The notes under the pieces: model-generated
Told to the model about the DNA's origin: nothing
What the model saw: only the letters and a program-made list of their open reading frames with translations
Databases searched by the model: none
Position numbers and translations under genes: made by a program
In this document: one piece after another, positions 63,319 through 64,000 of the stretch
Numbering within the stretch: position 1 is the stretch's first letter
How the letters are laid out: each line of letters begins with the position of its first letter
Assembly: GCF_023630175.1 (NCBI RefSeq)
Contig: NZ_JALLIN010000016.1
Span: forward strand, 1-64,000
Source of the DNA: Streptomyces cellostaticus
Lineage (GTDB): Bacteria > Actinomycetota > Actinomycetes > Streptomycetales > Streptomycetaceae
DNA: 64,000 bases
Reading direction: 5' to 3'

Positions 63319-64000
63319 ATGATCCAGCACTCGCCTGCGATGCGCGACCGAGCCGTCGACCTCATGCGCCGGGGCGTCCCCAACAGAGTGGTCGCCGAGC
63401 GTCTCGGTGTGGCGCGAGGCACCGTCGGCTGGTGGCGCAGCGAGGACCGAAAGGCGCGAGGCGAGCATTACGAACCCCCGACGGACTGCCCCCGGTGCAC
63501 CGGCCGCGCGGTCGACAGGGATGCGTACGCCTACCTGCTGGGACTCTATCTCGGTGACGGCCACATCATCTCGAAGCGCAGGCAGCACCACCTGTCCATC
63601 TTCTGCAACGCCTCCCAGACCGGCCTGGTCACCGCGGCCGAAGCAGCGATGCGCACGGTGCTGCCGCTGCCCAGTGTGACGCGGCGCCGCAGGTCCGGCT
63701 GTGCCGAAGTGAAGTCGTACAGCAAGCACTGGCCCTGCCTCTTCCCCCAGCACGGCCCCGGCAAGAAGCACGAGCGACGGATCGCTCTGGAGTCCTGGCA
63801 GCAGGACATCGTCGACGAGCACCCCTGGGAGTTCGTCCGCGGCCTGATCCACTCCGACGGATGCCGCATCACCAACTGGACGACACGACTGGTCGGCGGT
63901 GAGCGGAGGCGCTACGAGTATCCCCGCTACTTCTTCACCAACGTCTCCGACGACATCCGACGGATGTACACGGACACGCTCGACAAGCTCGGGATCACGT
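63319..64000 (+). CDS. HTH plus LAGLIDADG endonuclease-like protein (3' end cut by window)
   Basis: At least 227 residues, open at the window edge. The N-terminal helix-turn-helix is about 8-45 ([20 protein letters not shown] with [12 protein letters not shown]). A CPRC pair lies at 57-60. Two LAGLIDADG-like motifs follow: LLGLYLGDG at 73-81 and GLIHSDG at 175-181, each ending in the acidic Asp-Gly that usually binds metal in homing endonucleases. The protein is free-standing, with no intein or intron context. Start at the ATG at 63319, with no good SD. It lies 81 bp downstream of tRNA-Leu(CAA). Confidence 0.82.
   Translation, partial: MIQHSPAMRDRAVDLMRRGVPNRVVAERLGVARGTVGWWRSEDRKARGEHYEPPTDCPRCTGRAVDRDAYAYLLGLYLGDGHIISKRRQHHLSIFCNASQTGLVTAAEAAMRTVLPLPSVTRRRRSGCAEVKSYSKHWPCLFPQHGPGKKHERRIALESWQQDIVDEHPWEFVRGLIHSDGCRITNWTTRLVGGERRRYEYPRYFFTNVSDDIRRMYTDTLDKLGIT

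Overview
The window is a high-GC actinobacterial chromosome segment, almost certainly from the core region of a Streptomyces. Codon use is strongly G/C at third positions, GTG and TTG starts are common, and several promoters look leaderless. The gene content is characteristic: a mycothiol-dependent maleylpyruvate-isomerase-like protein, XRE/DUF397/ATPase regulatory genes, DUF6343, DUF4184, DUF2293 and an ANTAR response regulator. From memory (not checked) the order uvrA - aroQ - terC/terD - uvrB - coaE - rpsA - polA - liv operon - pdtaR matches the Streptomyces coelicolor SCO1958-SCO2013 interval. No biosynthetic gene cluster, CRISPR array, insertion sequence or intact prophage was seen.

Layout. 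1-5.4 kb: uvrA (3' end cut by the window edge), an MDMPI-fold protein, an MBL-fold hydrolase, type II dehydroquinase. 5.6-12.1 kb: an MHS transporter, then a metal/stress block of ChaA-like Ca/H antiporter, TerC preceded by a recognisable yybP-ykoY (manganese) riboswitch, and two TerD-family proteins. 12.2-19.5 kb: uvrB, an MHYT sensor, a secreted glycerophosphodiester phosphodiesterase, O6-alkylguanine methyltransferase, a VOC protein, and a coupled psuG-pfkB pseudouridine catabolism pair. 19.6-24.5 kb: a decayed methyltransferase fragment, corA, uridine kinase-like protein, DUF2293, and a gltD with no gltB visible. 24.8-29.8 kb: a divergent XRE + DUF397 / HATPase + small protein module, then a stand-alone ABC exporter facing a 58-aa protein. 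30-38.9 kb: mixed small enzymes and membrane proteins (DUF899, FUSC, RidA-GNAT, family-5 UDG, S4 RNA-binding, DoxX, methyltransferase, acyltransferase-like, DUF6343, TPR). 38.9-46.3 kb: coaE, PAC2, rpsA with a strong promoter and structured leader, a methyltransferase whose start codon appears to be AUC, and hrpB. 46.3-55.7 kb: a secreted lytic-transglycosylase-like protein, DUF4184, polA, an FdhF/YdeP oxidoreductase and a hotdog thioesterase. 56.5-62.3 kb: a complete five-gene branched-chain amino acid ABC transporter operon. 62.4-64 kb: pdtaR-type ANTAR regulator, tRNA-Leu(CAA) with a strong terminator, and a LAGLIDADG-type endonuclease-like gene running off the window.

Functional themes. 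DNA repair is well represented (uvrA, uvrB, ogt, UDG, polA). So is metal handling: terC is under a translational riboswitch whose P1 3' strand is perfectly complementary over 10 nt to the terC ribosome binding site, next to chaA and terD genes. The most unusual items are the AUC-start methyltransferase at 42759, the terC switch architecture, the two dyads in the divergent XRE/ATPase promoter region, and the endonuclease-like gene beside the tRNA.
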